From Roseiarcus sp963781895 (GTDB taxonomy: Bacteria > Pseudomonadota > Alphaproteobacteria > Rhizobiales > Beijerinckiaceae): a stretch of 64,000 nucleotides of DNA. Under the pieces are notes generated by a model. That model had not been told where the DNA came from. It did not search any database and saw only the letters and a list, made by a program, of their open reading frames with translations. Made by a program: the position numbers and the translations under genes. Shown in pieces: positions 1 to 9,700 of this stretch (positions are counted from its first letter, which is position 1; the number at the start of each line of letters is the position of its first letter). The stretch covers positions 1 to 64,000 of the forward strand of contig CAWAIM010000046.1 in NCBI GenBank assembly GCA_963781895.1. Reading direction: 5' to 3'.

Positions 1-343
1 TCGTCGACCGCTTGCCATCGCGAGACCCGTGAGCTGCGCTTCGCCCCCGGATCATCCCCGATACGGGGATGGGACGGGAGCCGGACTGGGCTTTGCTAGA
101 ACGTTTCGGCATGGGCGTCCGCTCGAACCGATTCCGGTTTTCGGCCCGAGCGGACGAGGCGCCAGCCCCAAATCCATGCCGACTGCTTAAGAACGTATGC
201 CCGTCGCCGTTTTTCAGCGTGTCAACTCGCCCGCATGAAGGCTTCAAGCGGCCGCTGCCCTCGGCGCAACAGGCGCGCCTCGATCAGCGACGAGGGAGAC
301 CATAGCACGATTTCTGATTCTTCTCAAAGCGATTGTCGAGAAA
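1..343. repeat. Long dispersed repeat, copy A1 (left end cut by window edge)
   Basis: This stretch matches 55430-55779 in the same orientation over about 345 bp with scattered substitutions and small indels. Shared landmarks include GAGACCCGTGAGCTGCGCTT, GAGCCGGACTGGGCTTTGCT, GACGAGGCGCCAGCCCCAAA and CGACGAGGGAGACCATAGCA. It carries no convincing gene; a 78-codon reading frame at 69-305 is not preserved in the other copy. The match already holds at base 1, so the unit may extend beyond the window. Function unknown; it behaves like a mobile or recombining intergenic repeat and ends next to the RAYT element. Confidence 0.8.
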
Positions 344-395
344 GGTAACGTAAGAGAAATTTGTGTCAGGGGCGTGAAGGGGTACTCCCTGCGGT

Positions 396-428
396 GTTAC
401 GGTGACACTTTACTCAACCCCCACATTC
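396..428. repeat. Left inverted repeat of RAYT element
   Basis: The sequence beginning GTTACGGTGACACTTTACT is the reverse complement of 1125-1155, with one mismatch and a 2-nt indel over about 31 bp. The pair brackets the RAYT gene. The stop codon of that gene (410-412) lies inside this repeat. REP-type sequences that flank and are recognised by RAYT proteins are the likely explanation. Confidence 0.85.
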
Positions 429-1084
429 TTCGGCTTCGGCCCCCGCCGCTTCGGCCGGGGGTCGCGGCCGGTCGCGAGGGCGAGCCGGTCGATGAAGGCC
501 GGAGAGCCGAGCGGTCGGCCGATCGTCTCGGCCGCACGCAACGCGGAGAGCGCCTCGGGCGCGGCCGGCGTCTCGATCCAGTCGGCAAACCGTCCAGCGC
601 TCCGCTCGATCAGGGGCCCGACGGTCACGAGCGCGTCGTCGCGCTGCTTAAGATGCGCGCTTACGCTCGACCAGCGCCAGTCCTGCGCGCGGGCGACGAG
701 CCGCGCGCGGACCGGGTTCAAAGCGACATAGCGGGCCGCCGCGACGAGGTGGTCTTCGTCCATCGCCACCGAGCCGAAACGCGACTGAAAGAGATGGCCG
801 GTCACCCGCAAGCGCGCGTTGATTACGGAGCTATACCGGCGGTGCGTCTCGCCGAGCGCCCGCGCCAGCGCTTCCTCGCGGTCGGGGACGAGGATGAGAT
901 GCACATGGTTCGGCATCAGGCAGTAGGCCCAGCATGCGACGCCGTGCTTGCGGCACTGGCTCGCCAGGAGATCGCGATAGAGCTCGTAGTCGTCGTCGCC
1001 GAAGAACACCCGCTCGCGCCGGTTGCCGCGCTGGGTGACGTGATGGGGAAGACCGGGGGCGACGAAGCGGGCGATGCGGGCCAT
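410..1084 (-). CDS. REP-associated tyrosine transposase (RAYT, TnpA_REP/Y1 family)
   Basis: The 224-residue product belongs to the Y1 transposase family that acts on REP palindromes as single-stranded DNA. The N-terminus MARIARFVAPGLPHHVTQRG is the usual RAYT start, followed by the HUH motif (NHVH, residues 59-62) that binds the divalent metal. A candidate catalytic tyrosine is near residue 84 in an HRRY context. I chose the ATG at 1084 because upstream in-frame sequence is not conserved in this family and would run across the right inverted repeat. The gene sits between near-perfect inverted repeats (396-428 and 1125-1155). Related short motifs occur near 56.3-59.1 kb, so it may have acted on, or domesticated, a repeat family in this genome. 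Intact reading frame. Confidence 0.9.
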   Translation of the reverse strand: MARIARFVAPGLPHHVTQRGNRRERVFFGDDDYELYRDLLASQCRKHGVACWAYCLMPNHVHLILVPDREEALARALGETHRRYSSVINARLRVTGHLFQSRFGSVAMDEDHLVAAARYVALNPVRARLVARAQDWRWSSVSAHLKQRDDALVTVGPLIERSAGRFADWIETPAAPEALSALRAAETIGRPLGSPAFIDRLALATGRDPRPKRRGPKPKNVGVE

Positions 1085-1124
1085 GGCGGAACTCGAGGAC
1101 AGGGACCGCCCGCAGCATGTCGCG

Positions 1125-1155
1125 GAATGGGGGTTAAGTAAAGTGTCACCGTAAC
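1125..1155. repeat. Right inverted repeat of RAYT element
   Basis: Reverse complement of 396-428 (GGGGTTAAGTAAAGTGTCAC is the central part). It lies 40 bp upstream of the RAYT start codon, so it may also carry the transposase's own binding site. A divergent half-copy sharing GGAATGGGGG(T)AAGTAA follows at 1285-1302. Confidence 0.85.
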
Positions 1156-1284
1156 TCCGGCGCAACAAGAACGCGCGGCCGACGCCGCGGCGATCTGCGA
1201 AGCCGCGGGATTGTAGAGTCAGGAAGGGCGCGGCGGCGTGAGGCTTGGCCAATGGCTCCGTTTCCCTTCCCCGCCCATCAAACC

Positions 1285-1302
1285 GGAATGGGGGTCAAGT
1301 AA
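1285..1302. repeat. Divergent RAYT-type half repeat
   Basis: GGAATGGGGGTCAAGTAA matches the inner part of the right inverted repeat (1124-1141) at 17 of 18 positions, then diverges. It sits just downstream of the carbonic anhydrase stop codon. It may be the remains of a second repeat unit. Confidence 0.55.
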
Positions 1303-1349
1303 TGAACTGCACCCCAACCGCAACCCCGCAACCCCGCAACCCCCGAATC

Positions 1350-2088
1350 TCACGCGATCATCTCGACCTGCCCGCTCGCCAGGCGATAGACCCCGCCGAC
1401 CACCAGGAGCCGCTTTTCGTTGGTCGCGGCGCTCAGGATCGGCGTCGCGGTCTTCAAGGCCTCGACGTTGCGGCGCACGTTCTCGTTGGTCGCGTTGACC
1501 AGGAGGTCGCCCGGCGCGTTGGCGACGGCGTCGACCGCGGGCGTCAGCGCGGCGACCAGCGAAGGCAGGTGTCCGGGCAGCGTCGACTTGTCCCTGATCG
1601 ACCCGATGGCCGCCTTGATCGCGCCGCAGGCCTCGTGCCCCAGCACCAGGATCAGCGGCGTCTTGAGGACGTCGACCGCGAATTCGAAGCTCGCCAGATT
1701 GTCGGCGTTGGCGAAGTTGCCGGCGACGCGGCAGACGAACAGGTCGCCGCGCCCGGAGTTCGAAGGCGTATTCGGGCGCGATGCGCGAATCGGCGCAGCT
1801 CAGGATCCCGGCGTATGGGTTCTGTCCGCCGACCAGAGCCTCGCGCTCGGCGACAAAATCGTGGCGCCTGGCGAGGCCGCGCACATAGCGCGCGTTGCCC
1901 TCCTTCAGCCGCGACAGCGCCTCGACCGGCGTCAGCACGTTCTGGGGCTTCGGCGGCTTGTCGGTCTTCGCGAGCGCGCCGGACGGCGCGGCGAGCGTCG
2001 CGGCAAGTCCGAGGCCGAGCGACAGCGCCTCGCGCCGGGCGAAGCGCCGCGCGTGAGTCGCGCCTGAGTATCCACATGCGTCACACAT
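1350..2088 (-). CDS. Beta-class carbonic anhydrase, Tat-type leader (frameshift near 1755)
   Basis: Beta-carbonic anhydrases interconvert CO2 and bicarbonate with a zinc held by two Cys and one His. The first part encodes a twin-arginine-like leader (RRFARREALSLGLGL, about residues 15-29) and the CADSR motif carrying the first zinc Cys and the Asp-Arg dyad. The second part encodes LGHEACGAI with the His and second Cys ligands and ends at 1350. The two parts are in different frames: at about 1755-1760 the sequence after YAFE continues in the wrong frame unless one base is removed, after which SGRGDLFVCRVAGNFANAD reads through. Restored length is about 245 residues, normal for the family. An exported enzyme is inferred from the leader. 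A sequencing error is more likely than decay because both halves are well conserved. Confidence 0.8.
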
Positions 2089-2128
2089 CTTCGGCGTTCT
2101 CCCTTTTGGCGTTGGTCAGTGACGACGT

Positions 2129-2984
2129 CTATGCGCGAGCGCCCGATTCCGATCGGATCAGCCGTCCCGCCCTCAAATCCGCGAACGCTTCGACGATCTC
2201 TTCCCTGGTGTTCATGACGAAGGGTCCGCCCATCACCACGGGTTCGTCGATGGTCGGGCTCGCATAGACGAGCAGGCGGGCGGCCTTTGTCGCCTTGACC
2301 GTCAGGACGTCGTCGCCCCTGTCGCCCGAGGAGAGAGCCGCCCAGGCGACGTCGCCCGCCTTGACGGCGCGGCCCTCAGGCGCCGAGCGCCGCCTCGCCG
2401 TCGAGACCATAGGCGAACGCGCGCTCGCCGGCCGGGATCGGCGCGTCGAACGTCGCGCCGGCTTCCAACGTCAGTTCGAACATCGTCATCGGCCAGGTCG
2501 ATCCGTGCGCAACCGCGACGGCGCCGATCCGGCCGGCATAGACCCGCGCCTCGACGCCCGGCTGCCGGTGAACAGGGGCGTCCGGCCGCAGCACGTTTTC
2601 ATAGCGCGCCGCGGCGCGTTTCAGCCTGGCGGGAAGGTTGAGCCACAGCTGCAGGGTCCGCACGCCCTGCGGCCCCGGCATCTCGCTGTGCATGATTCCG
2701 CCGCCGGCGGTCATGAACTGGGCGTCGCCCGCGTTGAGGCGCCCGGCGCCGCCGGTGTGATCGCCGTGAATCAGCTCGCCGGCGACGACGAAGGTCACCG
2801 TTTCGATGCCGCGGTGCGGGTGGGTCGGAAAGCCGGCCGGCGGCGCGAACCAGTCCTCGGCCATCAGCAGGAACGGGCTGTGCTCGGCCACGTCCTGGGG
2901 CGGAATGACCAGTCTGGCTTTATGGTTGGGCCCCCGGGCCTCGGGCGCGCCGGCCGGCTCGACGGCCTTGATCGCAAGCTGCAT
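2129..2984 (-). CDS. Pirin family protein (frameshift near 2385)
   Basis: Pirins are bicupin proteins; some are quercetinases, others regulators. The N-terminal cupin shows the metal motif FPTHPHRGIETVTFV (about residues 52-66), followed by the typical GGIMHSEMP and TLQLWLNLP segments. The reading frame ends after GLDGEAALGA at 2376, while the C-terminal cupin (VKAGDVAWAALSSGDRG to VMGGPFVMNTREEI, ending at 2129) continues in another frame. One base change around 2380-2390 joins them to about 285 residues, the usual pirin length. It lies 40 bp upstream of the carbonic anhydrase on the same strand. Substrate unknown; the identity is secure, the broken state is probably a consensus error. Confidence 0.82.
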
Positions 2985-3087
2985 GGGTCGGGCTCCGGCT
3001 TCAGGGCTATGCGACGCTGGGCAGGTCTACCATACACGTTCCGCACCTGCGCGGGTCTCGGATCGGGAGCGTCGCCGAGGGGAACCG

Positions 3088-3900
3088 CTAGGCGCGCGCG
3101 ACGATGACGTGGCCCTGGATCTTTCCGGAAATCGGCCCTTCTCCGTGCGCCTCCGCGATCGCCTCGGCGGCGCGAATGGTGGCGGTCTCCAGGGCCGCGG
3201 GGTTGCGCGCTTCGATCTCGTTGCGCAATGGGGTTCCCTGGCAATAGGCGAACGCCGGATCACGGGCGTTTGGCGCGTTGCTCCTCTCTTGAAGCGTCAC
3301 GAACTCGATGGCGGAAAAGCCGGCCGCCCGCAATTCGGCGCCGATCGTCTCGAGATCGTGATAGCCGTGCGGCGTCCGGGCGAGGAACCTCGGCGGGTCA
3401 TCGGGAAAGATCGCGCCGACGGCGTCCGTCACAAGGCGAGCGAAGTCGTTCTCCTCGATGCGATCCCAGACGTTGAACAGAAACCGGCCGCCGGGCTTGA
3501 GGACGCGGCGCGCTTCCCGGTAGCCGGCGATCCGGTCCGGAAAGAACATCACGCCGAACTGGCAACAAACCGCGTCGAAACTGTCGTCTTCGAACGGCAG
3601 GTCCAGGGCGTCCGCCTGTCGCCAGACGAGGCGCTCATCCGGGTCCTGCCGGCTTTCGGCTCTGGCGAGCATGGGTTGGTTGAGGTCGCTGACGACATAG
3701 CGGGCGCCCTGGCGGAGAAGCGGGGCCAGCGCGCGCGTCACGACGCCGCTGCCGGCCGCCGTTTCCAGAACATGCGCCGGGTCCGCTTGCGCGACCCTGC
3801 GCGCGAGATCGGACGCATAGGCCTCGAAGAGAAGCGGCACGAGATAGGCGTCATAGATTTCCGGAATCGGTCCTGCGAAGATCTTGTCCGTATCGGACAT
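3088..3900 (-). CDS. Class I SAM-dependent methyltransferase
   Basis: A 270-residue methyltransferase of the UbiE/Methyltransf_11 type. Motif I is VLETAAGSGVVTRAL (about residues 39-53), which binds SAM; motif II/III follow as RQADALDLPFEDDSFDAVCC and RVLKPGGRFLFNVWD. The start at 3900 (MSDTDKIFAGPIPEIYDAYL) fits the family, where a short N-terminal helix precedes motif I. Longer in-frame extensions upstream look like the antisense of the neighbouring transporter. The gene follows the efflux pump gene on the same strand by about 140 bp. The substrate cannot be read from sequence. Confidence 0.85.
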   Translation of the reverse strand: MSDTDKIFAGPIPEIYDAYLVPLLFEAYASDLARRVAQADPAHVLETAAGSGVVTRALAPLLRQGARYVVSDLNQPMLARAESRQDPDERLVWRQADALDLPFEDDSFDAVCCQFGVMFFPDRIAGYREARRVLKPGGRFLFNVWDRIEENDFARLVTDAVGAIFPDDPPRFLARTPHGYHDLETIGAELRAAGFSAIEFVTLQERSNAPNARDPAFAYCQGTPLRNEIEARNPAALETATIRAAEAIAEAHGEGPISGKIQGHVIVARA

Positions 3901-4043
3901 CGGCACAGCTCCCCTTGCGAGCGCGGTTCCGGCAAACGCGCGCGCGGGATCGATCATACGGCACGGCCAAGCCTCTCGCCAGCGGACGTCGGCGCGACGC
4001 GGCCGACCCTCCTCATTCGGCGCGCCGGCCACGTCGCCGGCCG

Positions 4044-5471
4044 TCAGCCCTTGCGGCGGATCAGGAGCGGCAGCGGCATGAGACCCGCCGCCGCGATCGC
4101 GGCCATGGCCCACCATGCGTGCTGGAAGGCGTGAAGCCGCCCCATCGCGCTCTGCGGCGAACCGATGATGGCGATGATGAGCGCCACGCCGACGGCCATG
4201 GAAGTCTGGCGGACCATATTGACGACGCCGGAGCCGGTGGCGAAGGACGACGGCGGCAGCGACGCCGCGCCCACGCCCATCAGCGTCGGCAGCGTCAGCC
4301 CGACGCCGAAGCCCATCAGCATCGTGCGCGCGATCAGCGGCGCCGGGTCGGGGTGAAGCCCGGTCTGGGTCGCAAACAGGACGATGCTGAGGCTGAACGC
4401 GACGATCCCGAGCGCGACCACGGCGGCCGCGCCGAAGCGCGCGATCAGCCGGCCCGCCAGCAGAAGCGCCGTCACGGGAACCATCAGCGGGCCGGGCGCG
4501 AGCGCCAGACCGATCTGAAGACCCGTCCATCCCCACGCCGCCTGCTCCCAGAGAACCATCGACAGCAGCATGGCGCCGAACGCGACGGCGAAGGGCGCCA
4601 TCGCCAGCGCCGCGCCGGCAAAGGAGGGAATGCGGAACAGCGCCGGATCGACGAACGGATTGCGCGAGCGCAGGCAAAGCGCGACGAAGCTCGCGAGAAA
4701 AATCGAGGCCGCCGCGAAAGACGCCTCGACGCCCCATGAGCGCCATCCCCAGTCGCCGAACTTGACGATCCCGAACGTCAGCGACGCCACGCCCAGCGTC
4801 ACCAGCGCCGCGGCCAAAGGATCGGGCGGCGCGACGTCATGGCCGGGGATATCCGGCAGCTTTCGCCAGCCGAGGACAAGCGCGGCCGCGCCGATCGGCA
4901 GATTGACGAGAAAAATCCAGCGCCAGCTCGCCGTCACCAGCAGACCGCCGACCAGCGGCCCGAGCGCGGCCGCGAAACCGCCGACCGCCGTCCAGGTCCT
5001 CACCGCCCCGCCCCGCCGATCCGGCGGAAACGACGCCAGAATGAGTCCGAGCGACGTCGGGGTCAGCAGCGCCGCGCCGACAGCCTGGGCGACGCGAAAG
5101 ACGACCAGCGTCTCGACGGAGCGGGCGACGGCGCAGGCGCCGGAAGCGATGGTGAAGATCGCGACGCCGAGAAGGAAGCTGGCGTTGCGGCGAAACCGCT
5201 CCGCGAGGCGCCCGAAGAACACGAGCAGCGCCGCGTAGACGATCGCATAGCCGTTCAGGATCCAGGACAGACGCTCGAGGCTCGGCCCGCCAAAATCCCG
5301 CGAGATATCGGGCAGCGCGACATTGACGATGAACAGGTCGAGATTGGCGAGCACGATGCCGGCGCAGGCGATCGCGAGAATCTGCCCCGGCGGCGCGGCG
5401 CGAACCGGAACGGCCGCGCTCGGGGCAAAAGACGCTGGAAGCGCCTTGGCCGCGGCGCTGGAGGAGGTCAT
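4044..5471 (-). CDS. MFS drug/metabolite efflux transporter, DHA2 (14-TM) family
   Basis: This roughly 475-residue protein has about 14 hydrophobic segments and the DHA2 antiporter features: LANLDLFIVNVALPDISRDF in the first helix and GRLAERFRRN in the loop after helix 2. A motif-C-like GGFAAALGPLVGGLL is in helix 5. Such pumps export drugs or metabolites using the proton gradient. ATG at 5471 is used here; a GTG three codons earlier (5480) is also possible, and neither has a clear ribosome-binding site. The Rrf2-type regulator gene lies directly upstream, and a sequence matching the regulator's own upstream region sits at 5524-5544, so local control is likely. It may export the product of the adjacent synthetase cluster (inference). 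Confidence 0.87.
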   Translation of the reverse strand: MTSSSAAAKALPASFAPSAAVPVRAAPPGQILAIACAGIVLANLDLFIVNVALPDISRDFGGPSLERLSWILNGYAIVYAALLVFFGRLAERFRRNASFLLGVAIFTIASGACAVARSVETLVVFRVAQAVGAALLTPTSLGLILASFPPDRRGGAVRTWTAVGGFAAALGPLVGGLLVTASWRWIFLVNLPIGAAALVLGWRKLPDIPGHDVAPPDPLAAALVTLGVASLTFGIVKFGDWGWRSWGVEASFAAASIFLASFVALCLRSRNPFVDPALFRIPSFAGAALAMAPFAVAFGAMLLSMVLWEQAAWGWTGLQIGLALAPGPLMVPVTALLLAGRLIARFGAAAVVALGIVAFSLSIVLFATQTGLHPDPAPLIARTMLMGFGVGLTLPTLMGVGAASLPPSSFATGSGVVNMVRQTSMAVGVALIIAIIGSPQSAMGRLHAFQHAWWAMAAIAAAGLMPLPLLIRRKG

Positions 5472-5523
5472 GAAGCTCACGAGGGGAATCGAGACGCGCC
5501 ATGGTCACAGCTCCAATAATAAC

Positions 5524-5544
5524 GAAACTTGATTTGTTTTGTTT
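5524..5544 (+). promoter_or_regulatory. Putative Rrf2 operator, copy upstream of efflux pump
   Basis: GAAACTTGATTTGTTTTGTT(T) matches 17 of 21 positions of the reverse complement of 5970-5990. The two copies lie just upstream of the pump gene and of the rrf2 gene, in opposite orientation. The AT-rich sequence stands out from the GC-rich surroundings. Assignment as regulator binding sites is inference. Confidence 0.5.
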
Positions 5545-5555
5545 TTGACCCGGTT

Positions 5556-5969
5556 CTAACCGATCTTATCGAGCAGTGCGGACAGTTTCGTCCGGTTCAG
5601 GCTCTGTTCCACCGCGTTGTCGGCCGCGGCGAAAACCGGCGGCAGCAGGCCTTTCAACAATTCATTGATGATGCAGCGCGGATTGCCCTGCGCGCGCAGC
5701 GCGAACAGGCCGGCGCCGCCGCCGACCGCTCGATGAATGTCCGCCAAGGTGATGTCGTCGGGAGCGCGAAGAAGCGCCACCCCGCCATGACGGCCCGGCC
5801 GAATCTCGACCAGCCCGTGCCTTTCGAGGTCCTTCAGGATGCGCCGCACGAACACGGGATTGGTCTTCAGGCTGCGCGCGATCAGAGTCGAGTTCGCGCC
5901 CTTGGCGCCCCGGAAGGCGATGTAGCAGAGGATTTGCGCCGCGCCGGCGAGGAGGCTGTTCGCTGCCAT
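5556..5969 (-). CDS. Rrf2 family transcriptional regulator, no Fe-S cysteine triad
   Basis: A 137-residue winged-helix regulator. The N-terminal helix-turn-helix reads NSTLIARSLKTNPVFVRRIL with the wing GLVEIRPGRHGGVALLRAPD, typical of Rrf2. Fe-S sensing members (IscR, NsrR, RirA) have three closely spaced cysteines; this one has only isolated Cys residues, so it probably senses something else or uses thiol chemistry. I use the ATG at 5969; a TTG two codons upstream is an alternative. It lies upstream of the DHA2 pump gene on the same strand, and a shared 21-bp motif occurs in front of both genes. Probable local repressor of the pump (inference). Confidence 0.85.
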   Translation of the reverse strand: MAANSLLAGAAQILCYIAFRGAKGANSTLIARSLKTNPVFVRRILKDLERHGLVEIRPGRHGGVALLRAPDDITLADIHRAVGGGAGLFALRAQGNPRCIINELLKGLLPPVFAAADNAVEQSLNRTKLSALLDKIG

Positions 5970-5990
5970 AAACAAAACAATACTAGTTTC
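5970..5990 (-). promoter_or_regulatory. Putative Rrf2 operator, copy upstream of rrf2
   Basis: On the minus strand this reads GAAACTAGTATTGTTTTGTT(T), abutting the rrf2 start codon. It is the partner of 5524-5544. Its position over the translation start region fits autoregulation (inference). Confidence 0.5.
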
Positions 5991-6073
5991 ATTTTATTTG
6001 TCAAACCCCGTCAGACCGCTTATTTGTCAAACCGCGTCAGACCGCCGCCGGCGCCGAGGCAGCGAGTGCGACT

Positions 6074-6730
6074 TCAGATCAGCGCGACCGCGACCAGCCG
6101 GACGCCCGCGCGCGTGACGAGGCGCAGCCGGCGCCCGTCTCTCAGCAGCGCCGAGGCGTCGGCCAGCCGGACCTCGATGTCCGAATATTCGAGCGGCGTT
6201 CCGTCGAGCGGATGGATCGCCTTGTACACGGCCTCCTTGGCGGCAAAGACGAGGCGACGCCGCACGCCGTCGCCCTTTGTCTCCCGCTGCTCCGCGAGGC
6301 TCAGGACCAGATCGACGAGATCGGCGGGCAGCGGCTCGGCCGGCTCGATGTCGACGCCGAGGCCCGCGAGACTCGAGCGCCGCGCCGCCGCCGCGACGGC
6401 GAAATCCTCGTCATGCGCCAGCGAGCCGACGATCCCCTCGGGCCACAGCGGCGCGCCGGACCCAGCGCGGCTGAGCGGCGCAGCGGCGTCGCCGCCGAGT
6501 TCGCCGATGAGCCGCCGCGCGACGATGCGGGCGGCGCCGCTCGCGCGCCGTCGCGCCAGGTTCGACGGCCTCGGCAGGAGTCGCGGATCGGCGAACGCCG
6601 CCTCGTCGCCCGGCCGGATCGGGCGGGCGCCGATGAGGACGCCGTTTTCCGCCAGCGCGGCCTTGAGCGGCGCGAGATCGGGACCGTCGTCGCCGAGCGC
6701 CAGTTCAGCGCCGCCCGATCGAACGGCCAT
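6074..6730 (-). CDS. 4'-phosphopantetheinyl transferase, EntD/Sfp superfamily
   Basis: Transfers phosphopantetheine from CoA to the carrier-domain serine of peptide or polyketide synthases. The 218-residue protein has the family motifs in order: GSLAHDEDFAVAAAA (about 100-114), GVDIEPAEPL with the metal-binding Asp/Glu, and FAAKEAVYKAIHP with the catalytic K-E-K pattern. The ATG at 6730 overlaps the 3' end of the synthetase gene (stop at 6705) by 26 bp, which implies translational coupling and a dedicated partner: the carrier domain of the adjacent Pls/PosA-type protein. Confidence 0.9.
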   Translation of the reverse strand: MAVRSGGAELALGDDGPDLAPLKAALAENGVLIGARPIRPGDEAAFADPRLLPRPSNLARRRASGAARIVARRLIGELGGDAAAPLSRAGSGAPLWPEGIVGSLAHDEDFAVAAAARRSSLAGLGVDIEPAEPLPADLVDLVLSLAEQRETKGDGVRRRLVFAAKEAVYKAIHPLDGTPLEYSDIEVRLADASALLRDGRRLRLVTRAGVRLVAVALI

Positions 6731-9700
6731 TGACGAGCCTCGCCGGATTGCCTCGCCAGCGCGATCCGGCCGGCGTGATCTCGCCCTTCATCAGGAACGA
6801 ATCGGCGTCGAGATGCGTGTTCTCGTGCATGGTCACGCCGTAGTGAACGAACGCGCCGACGCCGAGCGAGCAATCGTCGCCGATGCGCACGATGTCCGAC
6901 TTGAAGACGCCTTCCTCCAGCGAATGCGCCTGAATGACGACGCCCTCGTTGAGATTGGCTTCATCGCCGATTTCGACCAGCGTGCGCTCGGACAGCGACG
7001 GCGCCGTCGTCGAACACCATCCGGCCGACCCTGACGCCGAGCAGGCGCGAAATCGCGTTGCGCATCGGCGTTCCGGCGAACAGCGCGGTCAGCGGCGTGT
7101 CGGACAGCTTCCAATGCCGTTCGACGCGCCAGAATGCGGGGTCGTACACGGTCGCGATTTCCGGCCTCAGCCGGCCGAAGCCGATCGAGGCGCGCTCGAT
7201 GACGACGAAGACGCCGATCGAGAAGGCGAAGACGACGCCCGCGGCGACCGTCAGCGCCGGGACGTTCGTCGCGCCAAAGACGTCCGCGGTCAGCGCGAAG
7301 ACGTAGATGGCGAAGAACCCGATCAACCAGCGCGAGGCCAGCAGTCCGGCCATCGACGCCAGATTGCGCCAGGTCTTGCGCCTGACGCGGCGCAGTCGTT
7401 CGTCGGGTTCGATGCGCGCGAGACGTTCGAGATCACGCTTGGCGGCGCGCGGAATCTCGAAGCAGGGCGAACCGAGGAGGCCGACGTTTTCGCGCAAGGG
7501 CCCGTCGATCGGCGCCATCACCTTGGTGGCGTAGAGGCAATTGGCGCCGGTGCGCGCTCCCGGCGGCACGTAGACGGCGGTGCCGAGAAAGTTGCGCTCG
7601 CCGACGCGGCACGCGCCAAGCCTGAAGGCGTGGCTCGACATCGTGACGTTGCCGAGCCGCAGGCCGTCCGAGGCGACCGTGCCGGCGCCGATCGTGCACA
7701 GGAACGGATTGTCCTGGCCCTGATCGCTGCCGAAATTCGAACCCGTGCTGTCGCCGGCGCCGAGCCGCCAGCCGACGAGGCGCAGATATGGCTCAATGAA
7801 GACGCTGTCGCCGAACAGCAGATTGAAGAACCGCGCATTGCTGAACAACTCCACGGTCCGTTGCAGCGCATGGTGGAAGCCGTACAGCGGATAGACCCGC
7901 CCCTCGGCGAGGAAGGCGTTGGCGATGCGCGGCGCGACGATCAGCGCCGCGAGGCCGGCGGCGAGCGAGGCGAGATAGAGGGCGAGCGCCGAGGCGGCCG
8001 CCATTGGAATGAGCGCTTCCGCCGCACTGGAGGGGCTGCGCGCCAGGAGGTCCGCATGGCTCGCCCACAAGGCGATCGCCATGACGAGCAACGCCTCCAT
8101 CAGCGCGCCAGCGACCGCGAGGGCGAAAACGAGCTGCGTCGCCGCAAACAGCGCGCGTCGCAGCGGCGTGCATGTCGCCTCCTCCGACAGGCGGAAATTG
8201 GTCGTCGTCTCCTCCGCCGGCGAACCATGGTAGCGCTTGCCCTCCGGCACACGCTGTCCGCTCTGCAAGGACGAAGCGTGCCCCAGTTGCCCGAAATCGC
8301 CGATGCTCGAGCGAATGTCGAGAACGCTCGCCTCGCCGACATAGGCGTTCCTGCCGATGCGGATTTCGCCGACATGCAGCCGATTGCCGTGGACGGCGTA
8401 GCCGGGAAGCAAGGCCCTCGCGGCGATGACGGCGTCGTCGCCGACCTCGAACAGATCGGCGGCGACCGGAACGCTGGCGGAATTGATCACCGCGTTGCGG
8501 CCGATTCTGGCGCCGAGCAGCCGCAGATAAACGTTGAAGAGCGGCGTCCCGACGAAAGCGAAGGCCGGCGCGGAGCGAACGATCCGCCGGGCCGCCCAGA
8601 AGCGGAAATAGGCGAGACTCCATAGCGGCACGGCCCCGGCGCGGGCGCGCCCGATCAGCAGCCACTTGGCGCCAATGGCGAGCGCGTTGTGGCCGAAGAA
8701 CCAAGCCGCCGCGACCGCGAGCGCGCGCGCATAAAGCGCCGGCGGCGAACCGACGGCGGCGTAAATCCATTCGAGACTCGCCAGACCCGCTCCGACGGCG
8801 AGCGCGCCCAGACCGAGGTAGAACGCCATTTGCAGGCCGCCGCAGCCGTAATAGGCGAGCTTCGAAGGCCGATGCTTCTCGGCCAATTCCGGCGCCTCGA
8901 TGGCGACGGACGGAACGGCGTCGAGCGCCCGGGCGAGCCGGCGAACGGTCGTGTTGCCGTAGACGTCGCGCATCGCGACCTGCGTCGACGGCGCGATCTG
9001 ACGGACCTTGGCGCAAAAGCGCGCCATCAGCAGGGAGTGGGCGCCATAGTCGTTGAAAAAATCGCCGTCGATCGAGACGTCCTCCAGTCCGAGGATTTCC
9101 GAAAGGGCGCGGCAGAGCGTGCGCTCGGTCGGGGTGGACGGGGGAGCGTTGCTCTCGCTCGAGCGCAGCCGCGCCGACCGGGGCGCGGGAAGCCTCTCCC
9201 GGTCCGCCTTGTCGCTGACGAGGGTCGGGATGAACGGCAATTGCTCCAGATAGGCCGGGATCATGTAGCTCGGCAGCCGCGACCGCAGCAGCGCGACGAT
9301 CGCGCTCCTGTCCGGGGCGGGCGAACCGTGCTTGACCGAATAATAGGCGACGAGTTCGGGCGCGCCGGGCTCGGGCTCGAAGGTCGTCACGACGACCTGG
9401 GCGATTTCCGCCGCTTCGAGCACAACCGACTCGATCTCCGTCAATTCGATGCGGTAGCCGCGCAGTTTGATCTGCGTGTCGATCCGGCCGAGATACTCGA
9501 TCTCCCCGTCCCTGTTGATTCGTCCGAGGTCGCCGGTGCGATAGATACGACCCGACGGATTGTTCGGCAGCGCGAGAAAGTCCTGAATGAACTTGGCCTC
9601 GGTCAAATCCGGCCGGTTGAGATAGCCTTCGGCGAGGTCCGACCCCTGCGATTCCGATTTCGCCGATCTGCCCGAGTTCGAGCGCGACGTCGCTTTTGGC

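Noticed and set aside
1245..2267. Long plus-strand open frame opposite carbonic anhydrase and pirin
   Set aside because: It is the complement of conserved coding sequence; its product is Arg/Ala-rich with no motifs, as expected in high-GC DNA.
6934..8625. 563-codon plus-strand open frame opposite the synthetase
   Set aside because: No domain, highly charged composition and no ribosome-binding site; the opposite strand encodes clear hexapeptide and membrane segments.
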